From: a virus | Reading direction: 5' to 3' (one strand) | DNA length: 31,694 nt | Virus record (IMG/VR): IMGVR_UViG_3300023184_000363 | Location: 1 to 31,694 of that record | In this document: positions 23,582-31,048 of the stretch, piece by piece | How positions within the stretch are numbered: position 1 is the first letter of the stretch | How the letters are laid out: each line of letters starts with the position of its first letter | Position numbers and translations under genes: made by a program | Notes under the pieces: generated by a model | What the model was told of the DNA's origin: nothing | The model's input: only the letters and a program-made list of their open reading frames with translations | Database searches by the model: none

Positions 23582-24535
23582 ATGAACAAAATATTAATAG
23601 TACAAATGGCTCTAGGCCCAACCTACAAAGCCAGATTACTACATAATCTTCAAACATATCCAGCATACGATAAGTTTGATGTCTTTATTATGACTGATGA
23701 AGTTGAATACTTTAATCAAGTATCTCATAAATCTAATTTATATATTAATAATATAGATGAAATAAGAAAAGATTATCCTTGGTCTATTGAATTAGAAAAG
23801 GTACCACCTTTAATAAAGGATGAAGCTGAATTTGCTAAATATTGCTTAGAAAATAATGTAAAAATTCCTACGTTACTTCAAAGATTTTCTTTAAATTGGG
23901 AAAAATCATCTGATTATGATGGATTTATTTGGATGGATTGTGATGTTCTTCCTTTAGTAGATTCTGAAACTTATAATAAATTAGAAAATTATTTTACTAC
24001 TAAAGAAGATAAAGTAGTAATATTGCCTGTTGGTGGTACATATAATATGGATAATAATTCTTATATAAAAGACTTTGCATTATATATTAATGACAAATAT
24101 AAAATTACTAATAAAGAAGTAGTTGATAATAACTTTTTAACTACAGATGGTAATTTTAGAACTTTAAAATTTCCAAACAAAGAATATACTAAATATTTTT
24201 TTGAATTATTAAATAATGTAGCACATGACGTGCTAACAGATGATAAATATTTTTTAATAGGAGTGCACACTATGTGGAATCTCCATTCAGAATATATACT
24301 AGCTATACTTTTTAATTTATTAGAAGCTAAAGGATATCCATGGTCTGAAGATAAAGGAATAGACAGAAATAATAATAATTCTTTTAAATTATGTGGTTTC
24401 CCTGAAGATAGATTTTGGAGTTGGGCATTAGGTACAGTTATTCCATCACTCATTGGTAAACAAGATTTTATTGATAAAAATTATGATGGTTTAAAACAAT
24501 ACTATATAGATCATTTTCAAGAATTTCCTTATTAA
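23582..24535 (+). CDS. Putative glycosyltransferase, GT-A-like
   Basis: The gene encodes 317 residues and starts right after the copy 2 stop. The N-terminus (KILIVQMALGPTYKARLLHNLQTY) is a Rossmann-like strand-helix, and DGFIWMDCDVLPLV (Asp119 and Asp121) is the kind of DxD motif used by GT-A enzymes to hold a metal-bound nucleotide sugar. Later, PVGGTYNMDNNS and GVHTMWNLHSEYILAILFNLLEAKGYPWSEDKG could form the acceptor side. I cannot name a CAZy family. Its place inside the operon supports a sugar-transfer role. Confidence 0.6.
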   Translation: MNKILIVQMALGPTYKARLLHNLQTYPAYDKFDVFIMTDEVEYFNQVSHKSNLYINNIDEIRKDYPWSIELEKVPPLIKDEAEFAKYCLENNVKIPTLLQRFSLNWEKSSDYDGFIWMDCDVLPLVDSETYNKLENYFTTKEDKVVILPVGGTYNMDNNSYIKDFALYINDKYKITNKEVVDNNFLTTDGNFRTLKFPNKEYTKYFFELLNNVAHDVLTDDKYFLIGVHTMWNLHSEYILAILFNLLEAKGYPWSEDKGIDRNNNNSFKLCGFPEDRFWSWALGTVIPSLIGKQDFIDKNYDGLKQYYIDHFQEFPY

Positions 24536-24546
24536 AAAATAAAAAC

Positions 24547-25416
24547 ATGTTAAAATATTTTAAACCTTACAAAATTGATTCTCCTAAAGTTCGTTTAGGT
24601 AATAAAAGCGACGGTGGTTATGTTGTATCTGAAATAGTACTTAATAAATGTACTACCTTATTTACTTATGGTTATGGTGGTGATAAAAGTTATGAAGATG
24701 ACTTTATCGCTAAGTACGACAAACCAAACTACATATTTGATCATACTGGGCATCAAGAAAAATGGAGCCAAGGTGAGCAATACTTTTTCCCTGAAGGGTT
24801 AGGATCAAGTTTATCTAATAAAGATAAAGAAGTAAGTTTATTTAATGAATTGTATATAAGAAAAGATCTTTTAGACAAAGCATTTGATGACTTAAGTGAA
24901 GACCAAAGTGTAACTAAAGTAAAAAAGTATAAAAAATCATTAGATGTACTTTATGAATCAGTTAAAAATTTATCTGATCTTTTAAGTGTTAAAGATGTTA
25001 GGGAACATTATGATAGCTTAGGTATTCAAGGAGACATATTTTTAAAAATTGATACTGAAGGTGCTGAGTTTGATTATTTTTTAAATGCTGATATTGATGA
25101 TTTATCAACGTTTGTTTGTGGTATTGTAGTTGAAGTACATTGGTTAGAACAATTACAAAACCAAACTAAATTTATTGATATGATGGAAAAAATTAATAAG
25201 CATTTTATATTAACACACGTTCATGGTAATAATTGGGGTGGGGAATTTGAATATGAAGGTCATACAATACCTAGAGTACCAGAATTTTCATTTGTAAATA
25301 GAAAATATGTTACTGATTCAATATCTGATACTCAAGACTATCCAATCGTTGATTTAGATTATCCTAATAATACTAACATTGCCGATTGCAATCTAGACTT
25401 TTTAAAAACACTATAA
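24547..25416 (+). CDS. FkbM-like SAM-dependent methyltransferase
   Basis: The gene encodes 289 residues. VRLGNKSDGGYVVSE (15-29) is the N-terminal signature of FkbM/Methyltransf_21-type proteins. TLFTYGYGGDKSYEDDF (38-54) fits SAM-binding motif I, and FLKIDTEGAEFDYF (165-178) is the conserved FkbM motif. Such enzymes O-methylate sugars or polyketides. Here the likely target is a sugar placed by the neighbouring transferases; terminal methylation often caps a glycan. A ~70-residue helical insertion (about 95-165) separates the motifs, which is longer than usual. Confidence 0.7.
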   Translation: MLKYFKPYKIDSPKVRLGNKSDGGYVVSEIVLNKCTTLFTYGYGGDKSYEDDFIAKYDKPNYIFDHTGHQEKWSQGEQYFFPEGLGSSLSNKDKEVSLFNELYIRKDLLDKAFDDLSEDQSVTKVKKYKKSLDVLYESVKNLSDLLSVKDVREHYDSLGIQGDIFLKIDTEGAEFDYFLNADIDDLSTFVCGIVVEVHWLEQLQNQTKFIDMMEKINKHFILTHVHGNNWGGEFEYEGHTIPRVPEFSFVNRKYVTDSISDTQDYPIVDLDYPNNTNIADCNLDFLKTL

Positions 25417-25417
25417 T

Positions 25418-26263
25418 ATGATTTATATATCACTAACTACAGTTCCAGTACGAATGAGTTTTTGGAACGAATTTAAACAAAATCTTGATTCATTGTTAAA
25501 TCAAGATACTACAGCTGATTATAAAGTAGTATTAAATGTTCCATATCGTTATAAAAATAATAATGATGAAGAATATGTTATATCTGAAGATTTATTAAAA
25601 TATGTTGAGGAAAATCCTAAATTAATTATTAATAGAGTAGAAGATGATTTTGGTCCTGTGGTTAAGTTAACAGGTATGCTATTATATTCTAATAATCCTG
25701 ACGATATTTTAATTGTATGTGATGACGATCACGTCTATCACAAAGATATGTTAGAATATCATTTAAAAAAACGCAATGAATACCCAAATGATGCTATTTG
25801 CTTTAGAGGTGATACACCAGTACAGAAAAGAGGATGGGTGGAAGACGGAGTAAAAAAATATACATTACCAAATACTCATACTTTTTTCCCAGCTAAATTT
25901 GATATTCAGTTAAATGTACCAGGGCATTGGCACTCAGTTGGTTATAAAAGAGAATTTTTTAATGATGATTTTTTAGATAAAGATTTTTTAACAGCTTGTG
26001 ATAATGATGATGTTCTTGTAGGATATTATTTTAGAAAATATCAAAGACTTATTACATGCGTTGCCTGGGATAAAGAAACGGACTTTAGAGCAGTAAATGA
26101 TCTTGGTCGTGGTGCTCATCATTTCCCAATAATTAATCCATTACCTTTCCCAAGTTCTGGATTTAACGAATTTAGAGCTAAAAGTGGAGACCATATGGGT
26201 CGTTCACAGGATTTTATTTGGGAATTATTAAATAATCATAACACAATATATACAGAAAAATAA
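25418..26263 (+). CDS. GT-A glycosyltransferase, paralogue A
   Basis: The gene encodes 281 residues. It begins with a GT-A strand (YISLTTVPVRMSFW ... NLDSLLNQ), then YKVVLNVPYRYK, FGPVVKLTGML and ILIVCDDDHVYH (CDDD at 101-104), the metal-binding DxD. A His-rich segment near the C-terminus (GRGAHHFP) may contribute to catalysis or metal binding. The next gene is a clear paralogue. There is no membrane segment, so it should act in the cytoplasm. Donor sugar unknown. Confidence 0.7.
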   Translation: MIYISLTTVPVRMSFWNEFKQNLDSLLNQDTTADYKVVLNVPYRYKNNNDEEYVISEDLLKYVEENPKLIINRVEDDFGPVVKLTGMLLYSNNPDDILIVCDDDHVYHKDMLEYHLKKRNEYPNDAICFRGDTPVQKRGWVEDGVKKYTLPNTHTFFPAKFDIQLNVPGHWHSVGYKREFFNDDFLDKDFLTACDNDDVLVGYYFRKYQRLITCVAWDKETDFRAVNDLGRGAHHFPIINPLPFPSSGFNEFRAKSGDHMGRSQDFIWELLNNHNTIYTEK

Positions 26264-26268
26264 ACAAA

Positions 26269-27072
26269 ATGAACAAAGTAATTGTAACACTAACAACATT
26301 ACCAACTAGAATAACTCAAGATTATGATGCTGGTATTAAAAGCAATATTGACTCTTTAATCAACCAAGATTATGAGGGGGAGTATGAAATTCACTTTAAT
26401 GTACCTACAGTATTAAAATATACAGGTGAGGAGTATATTATTCCTGAATGGATGAAAGAATTATCAACAACAAATCCTAAATTCAAAATATTTGATAACT
26501 TGGAGGATTTAGGACCTGTTACTAAATTGTATCATACTTTACAACGTATAGATGATCCTGAAGCAATTATTATTGTTTGTGATGATGATTTAGTTTACCA
26601 CCCAGGAATGGTTGCTGAACAAGTTAGAAATCAAAATAGATTTGTTAATACTGCTGTTGGGTATGATGGAACTAGAGCTGAAAATATAGAATTTGATGAT
26701 GTTAGACAACATTATGTAGTATCTGTTCCTAGAGATGTTGAAGTAAATCGTTTACAACATTACAAGACAGTATCTTATAGACGCAAATGGTTTGAAAATG
26801 ATTTTTTTACTGATTTTGTAGGCAAATCATGGAATGATGATATATTAGTAAGTGCTTATATGGGTAAGCAAGGAATTAGAAGATTAGTTGCTACCTATGA
26901 ACATGAAGAACAATTAATTACTATTGAACAATGGCAAGAAAAAGGTGGAGTAACAACTTTCCCTGTATTACGCCATACTTCTCATGAAGGTCAAGAAGGT
27001 TGTAATTTATATAGACAAGCTCAATTAGATGAGAATTTTATGGATTTTGTAAATTTAGGATACTTAAAATAA
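26269..27072 (+). CDS. GT-A glycosyltransferase, paralogue B
   Basis: The gene encodes 267 residues with the same order of motifs as its neighbour: VIVTLTTLPTRIT, SLINQDYEGEYEIHFNVP, LGPVTKLYHTL and IIIVCDDDLVYH (CDDD at 104-107). The C-terminal halves differ, and the His-rich segment of paralogue A is replaced here by LRHTSHEGQEG. Together with the PF11397 pair this makes two duplicated enzyme pairs in one operon, as expected for stepwise chain extension. Confidence 0.7.
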   Translation: MNKVIVTLTTLPTRITQDYDAGIKSNIDSLINQDYEGEYEIHFNVPTVLKYTGEEYIIPEWMKELSTTNPKFKIFDNLEDLGPVTKLYHTLQRIDDPEAIIIVCDDDLVYHPGMVAEQVRNQNRFVNTAVGYDGTRAENIEFDDVRQHYVVSVPRDVEVNRLQHYKTVSYRRKWFENDFFTDFVGKSWNDDILVSAYMGKQGIRRLVATYEHEEQLITIEQWQEKGGVTTFPVLRHTSHEGQEGCNLYRQAQLDENFMDFVNLGYLK

Positions 27073-27073
27073 T

Positions 27074-28768
27074 ATGAATAAAGACTTAACCATAGTAACA
27101 GGTTTGTGGAATATTAGTAGACCAGGACGTTCTTTTGATCACTATATTCAACATTTTAACCATTTTTTAGACATAGATGCTAATTTATTTATTTATATTC
27201 CTCAAGAATATGAACATTTAGTTTGGGCTAAAAGATCAAAAGAAAATACTTTTGTTAAGGTTTATGAATTAGATGATGTAAAAAAATTATATTCTCCATT
27301 TTGGGATAAAACTCAACAAATAAGAACAAATCCTGAATGGTTAAATTTAACAGGCCCTGGTGGTTGGTTACCTGGTAGTCCTCAAGCAGCTAATGAATGG
27401 TATAATCCAATTGTAATGTCTAAAATGTTTATGTTACATGATGCTACTCTTTGGAATCCATTTGATACAGAATATTTTATTTGGTTAGATGCTGGTATTA
27501 CAAATACTGTTTATGAAAAATTCTTTACTGAACAAAAAGTTTTAGATAAAATAACAAATCATTTAAATCCATTTTTATTCTTATCTTATCCATATGCTGC
27601 TACAGATGAAATACATGGTTTTAAATTTAAAGAAATAAATGAATATTGTGATACTACTGCTGAATGGGTTTGTAGAGGTGGGTTGTTTGGTGGTACTAAA
27701 AAAGCAATTCATGAAGCAAATGGATTATATTATTCTTTAGTAGATAAATCCTTAGCTCAAGGCTTAATGGGTACTGAAGAAAGCATATTTTTAATAATGT
27801 CTTATTTAGAACCAGAAAAATATAGGCGTTATGCTTTAGATTCAAATGGCTTGATTATTAAATTTATTCAAGCATTAGATGAAAATAAAGTTGAACTAGA
27901 ACCCATACCAGAAACACGTACACAATTTATTGAAAAATCATTATCATTGGATGATATAAAAACATCATTATATGTTTTAACATTCAATTTTCCTCAACAA
28001 TTACAAACATTGTTAGATAGTTACGAAAAACATCCTGAATGGTTAAAACGTACTCGTAAAATATTAATTGATAATTCTACAGATGCTATTGCTAAAATTA
28101 ATAATAAAGAAATAGCAGATAAATATGGGTTTGAACATATTATAACTGGTAAAAATGGTGGTATATGTGGTGGTAGACAAATTGTAGCAGAACACTTCCA
28201 TGAATCCGATAGTGATTATTATATATTTTTAGAAGATGATATGTGTATACATGAACCATCTATGGAAGGTAAATTTTGTAGAAATGGATTTAGGCAGTAT
28301 ATTCCTAACTTATATGATAAAATTCATAAAATTATGATTAAGGAAAAATTTGATTTCCTTAAATTATCATATACAGAAGTATACATGGATAATAATATTC
28401 AAGTATCTTGGTATAATGTTCCTCAAAGCGTTAGAACAGAAATGTGGCCTGAATATGATAAATTACCTACAACTGGTTTAGATCCTAATACACCTCGTGC
28501 TAATTTTAAAAATATTAATGTTTTAGACGAATTAAGCTACATTTCAGGTGAAATTTATTATGCTAATTGGCCTATGATTGTTAGTAAAGAGGGTAATAAA
28601 AAAATGTTTATTGATACTAAATGGGCACACCCATACGAACAAACATGGATGAGCCAAATGTTCCAAGATACTCGCAGCAATAAACTAAAACCAGCAGTGT
28701 TATTAGCATCCCCGGTTAACCATAATAGAATAATATGGTATAAGCCTGAAGAAAGACGTGAAAATTAA
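27074..28768 (+). CDS. Two-domain glycosyltransferase (HtrL/YibB-like plus GT2-like)
   Basis: The gene encodes 564 residues. Residues 1 to ~285 resemble the HtrL/YibB family: LTIVTGLWNISRPGRS, FNHFLDIDANLFIYIP, FIWLDAGITNTVY (135-147), WVCRGGLFGGTKKAI and GTEESIFLIM. Residues ~295-564 look like a second GT-A domain: SLYVLTFNFPQQLQTLLDSY, RKILIDNSTD, and YYIFLEDDMCIHEPS with the EDDM acidic motif at 387-390. A fusion like this would let one protein add two successive sugars. It is the last gene of the operon. Confidence 0.7.
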   Translation: MNKDLTIVTGLWNISRPGRSFDHYIQHFNHFLDIDANLFIYIPQEYEHLVWAKRSKENTFVKVYELDDVKKLYSPFWDKTQQIRTNPEWLNLTGPGGWLPGSPQAANEWYNPIVMSKMFMLHDATLWNPFDTEYFIWLDAGITNTVYEKFFTEQKVLDKITNHLNPFLFLSYPYAATDEIHGFKFKEINEYCDTTAEWVCRGGLFGGTKKAIHEANGLYYSLVDKSLAQGLMGTEESIFLIMSYLEPEKYRRYALDSNGLIIKFIQALDENKVELEPIPETRTQFIEKSLSLDDIKTSLYVLTFNFPQQLQTLLDSYEKHPEWLKRTRKILIDNSTDAIAKINNKEIADKYGFEHIITGKNGGICGGRQIVAEHFHESDSDYYIFLEDDMCIHEPSMEGKFCRNGFRQYIPNLYDKIHKIMIKEKFDFLKLSYTEVYMDNNIQVSWYNVPQSVRTEMWPEYDKLPTTGLDPNTPRANFKNINVLDELSYISGEIYYANWPMIVSKEGNKKMFIDTKWAHPYEQTWMSQMFQDTRSNKLKPAVLLASPVNHNRIIWYKPEERREN

Positions 28769-28777
28769 ATATTTATA
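28768..28777 (+). promoter_or_regulatory. AATATTTATA late-promoter-like element
   Basis: AATATTTATA overlaps the end of the 27074 gene (its TAA is at 28766-28768) and lies 15 nt before the TTG start at 28793. It would return expression to the late, structural class. Confidence 0.45.
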
Positions 28778-28792
28778 TAAAATACCACATAA

Positions 28793-29536
28793 TTGGCTCA
28801 ACTCGTAACAATACAACTTTCAGCACAAAGCACTTCTCCAGGTCCTTATACTGTATATGATTATACTAATGGTACTCTTTTACAATCAAATGCATCGTTA
28901 TTTGATTTACAAGCGGGAGTTATAAAAAACGTCCCTGATAATACAAATCAAATTTCTATCGTTAACCAAAATCCAGCATGTCTTGGAAGAACAGTAATTA
29001 GAAATATTCCACCATTTTCTAGCCCATCACCAACCCCTTCATTAACACCAAATGCTTCATTAACACCAACTCCAACAATAACACCAACAGCAACTCCTAG
29101 TATTACTACAACCCCATCAGCAACACCACAACCAACAGCTACCCCATCACCTACGCCAACACCAACTATTACTCCATCAGTACCTCAAGTATCTATTACA
29201 GTTAGATTAACAATAGATGCAGGTAATACAGGTTATGCCACATTATATACAGGAGGTGCTGTACAAATAGGTTCTTCATTAACGTCTACTAGTCAATATA
29301 CATTTAGTACAGTTAATGGAGGTCAATTCTATGTATCTGTATTCCAAACCTCAAGAGCATTTAGTTATCAAATGTCAACCATATACAACTATATTAATGG
29401 AGCTCCAGATGCTTGTAGCCCTTATTATCAAACAGTATTGAATACAGAAAATAAAACATTCTGTGGTGGTTCTTACACAACAGCTACTTTAGGTAATAGT
29501 TATCTTATTGATTGTTATATTGGTAACCAACGTTAA
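28793..29536 (+). CDS. Second Ser/Thr/Pro-rich virion protein, TTG start
   Basis: The gene encodes 247 residues. The codon before the TTG at 28793 is a stop in the same frame and no ATG occurs until near the C-terminus, so TTG is the only workable start ([12 protein letters not shown]). Residues 1 to ~76 are a beta domain with one Cys. Residues ~77-132 are a Pro/Thr/Ser linker ([19 protein letters not shown]) related in style to the 18993 stalk but much shorter. Residues ~133-247 are a beta domain with three Cys ([19 protein letters not shown]). It is probably another fibre or decoration protein and a second possible glycan acceptor. Confidence 0.7.
   Translation: MAQLVTIQLSAQSTSPGPYTVYDYTNGTLLQSNASLFDLQAGVIKNVPDNTNQISIVNQNPACLGRTVIRNIPPFSSPSPTPSLTPNASLTPTPTITPTATPSITTTPSATPQPTATPSPTPTPTITPSVPQVSITVRLTIDAGNTGYATLYTGGAVQIGSSLTSTSQYTFSTVNGGQFYVSVFQTSRAFSYQMSTIYNYINGAPDACSPYYQTVLNTENKTFCGGSYTTATLGNSYLIDCYIGNQR
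29020..29184 (+). repeat. Short Thr/Ser/Pro-coding repeat
   Basis: About 55 codons of irregular TPS/TPT units within the 28793 gene. The order is less regular than in the 19931-20632 stalk, but the vocabulary is the same (ATTAACACCA, CCATCA, ACAACC), suggesting common origin or exchange. Confidence 0.65.
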
Positions 29537-29547
29537 TTTTTAAAACA

Positions 29548-29940
29548 ATGGCATTTAGCGGTTTATTTAGTGGTTCATTTCAACTTTTATTTAAAAACGA
29601 ACATTTCGTTTATGAAAATGAAGTGCGCTGTGTTATTAAGGAAAGTGAATTTAATTTGTCTTATAATCCTACATTACTTGTTTCAGGAAGTCAATATATC
29701 ACTGCTATATCATCTAGTGCATCAGGAAGTACATATACTTTAACAGGTTCTTTAAATAGTACTTTAAAGTTTTTTGCTACTGGTTCAACTTTACCTTCAG
29801 GATCTTATTTTACACCTTATGTTACAACAATAGGTTTATATAATGATAATAATGAATTACTAGCAGTAGCTAAATTTGGTAAACCAATATTAATGTCACC
29901 TTATACAGATATGACATTTATAGTTAGATATGATACATAA
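29548..29940 (+). CDS. Short paralogue of the 18026 C-terminal module
   Basis: The gene encodes 130 residues. It consists almost only of the module that ends the 18026 protein: ENEVRCVIKESEFNLSYNPTLLVSG corresponds to [23 protein letters not shown], and [25 protein letters not shown] to [25 protein letters not shown]. The near-identical DNA at the core shows a recent duplication or gene conversion. It could compete for, or share, the docking site of the larger protein. Its last 11 nt overlap the next gene. Confidence 0.7.
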   Translation: MAFSGLFSGSFQLLFKNEHFVYENEVRCVIKESEFNLSYNPTLLVSGSQYITAISSSASGSTYTLTGSLNSTLKFFATGSTLPSGSYFTPYVTTIGLYNDNNELLAVAKFGKPILMSPYTDMTFIVRYDT

Positions 29941-30559
29941 GAAAAAATATAATAAAATTTATTGTATTGGAGACTCCCATGCTAATACTTTACATGAATC
30001 TCCCAACATTACATCTATCGCTTTTGGACCTAATACTATGCACCATATTGGAAAACATGGTATAGAAGATATGTTAAATTATCTCTATGATACTAAAGAA
30101 GTTATAAAAGAAGAATTATTTTCTGAAGAGGGGTTATTAATATTAGCTTATGGTGAAATTGATGTTAGATGCCACATCAATAAACAGATAATAGAAAAAC
30201 AAAGAGAAGAAGACGAAGTAATAAAAACCTTAATTGATAATTATATAAATCAATTAAAATTAATTTCTACTAATGTTGGAGTATTAAGTATTGTTCCTCC
30301 AATAAGATTTTATTCTGAAATATATTTTAATGAAAATTTTCCTTTTGTAGGTTCTGATTCAGATAGAAATAGATATACTCAAAAATTAAATGAATATTTA
30401 TATCAAAGATGTATTGAAGAAAATATAGTATATGTTGATATATACAATCCATATAAAGATGAAGAGGGATTTTTAATAAAAGAATTATCTGATGGTAATG
30501 TACATATTCAAAATAAAAATAAAGTAAAAGATATATTAATTAATATTGGTTTAATATAA
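29930..30559 (+). CDS. SGNH/GDSL-like hydrolase
   Basis: The gene encodes 209 residues. Block I is IYCIGDSHANTL with the nucleophile Ser16 in GDSH. Block III may be AYGEIDVRCHI (Gly75, Asp78), and block V SDGNVHIQ supplies Asp188 and His192 in the usual DxxxH spacing. SGNH enzymes remove or transfer acyl groups, often O-acetyl on sugars. Beside a glycosylation island it may edit the virion glycan or deacetylate host surface polysaccharide. There is no signal peptide. The start overlaps the 29548 gene by 11 nt, so translation is coupled to a structural gene. Confidence 0.7.
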   Translation: MIHKKKYNKIYCIGDSHANTLHESPNITSIAFGPNTMHHIGKHGIEDMLNYLYDTKEVIKEELFSEEGLLILAYGEIDVRCHINKQIIEKQREEDEVIKTLIDNYINQLKLISTNVGVLSIVPPIRFYSEIYFNENFPFVGSDSDRNRYTQKLNEYLYQRCIEENIVYVDIYNPYKDEEGFLIKELSDGNVHIQNKNKVKDILINIGLI

Positions 30560-30574
30560 AAATAAATAATAGTT

Positions 30575-31030
30575 ATGTTACAAGTTTTAGGACCTGCCTT
30601 AAAGGTAGAAGATTTAATAAATAATCCCGATTTTGTTATTGATGATTTTGTTGGTTATGTTTATATAACAACCCATATCCCTACTGGACGTAAGTACATT
30701 GGTAGAAAAGCATTTTTTCACACTACTACTAAAAAATTAGGCAAAAAGGAACTAGCCGAAATTCCTGTTACTAAGGGACGAAGACCAACTAAAAAATCTG
30801 TTATAAAGGAAAGTAATTGGAAGACCTACTATGGCTCAGCTACTGAAATTAAGTTATGTAAGCCTGAGGATATGATGCGTCATGTTTTACGTTTATGTAG
30901 AACTAAAAAAGAACTAACATACTACGAGGCGAAATATCTATTTCAATATAATGTTTTAGAAGATAGAAACTATATTAACGATAATATATTAGGTAAATTC
31001 TATAGTAAGGATTTGATTATGGCAGAATAA
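30575..31030 (+). CDS. GIY-YIG nuclease-like protein
   Basis: The gene encodes 151 residues. The core reads GYVYITTHIPTGRKYIGRKAF (27-47): YVY and KYIG form the GIY-YIG pair, with Arg44. A basic loop (KKLGKKELAEIPVTKGRRPTKK) and NWKTYYGSA follow, then Glu118 in TYYEAKYLFQYNVLED and NYINDNILGKF. This layout matches a GIY-YIG endonuclease type common in T4-like phages, some of which are homing or DNA-degrading enzymes. It is more complete than the T5orf172-type protein at 2489 and belongs to a different subgroup. Confidence 0.75.
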   Translation: MLQVLGPALKVEDLINNPDFVIDDFVGYVYITTHIPTGRKYIGRKAFFHTTTKKLGKKELAEIPVTKGRRPTKKSVIKESNWKTYYGSATEIKLCKPEDMMRHVLRLCRTKKELTYYEAKYLFQYNVLEDRNYINDNILGKFYSKDLIMAE

Positions 31031-31043
31031 TTCCTTATATTTG
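31012..31043 (+). promoter_or_regulatory. Host-type promoter of the primase gene
   Basis: TTTG (31012-31015), 20 nt, then TATATTTG (31036-31043): a perfect match to the Bacteroidota housekeeping pattern TTTG-N19-21-TAnnTTTG. The ATG follows after 5 nt, so the transcript would start at or next to the start codon. The -33 box lies inside the end of the GIY-YIG gene. Confidence 0.6.
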
Positions 31044-31048
31044 AGGTT

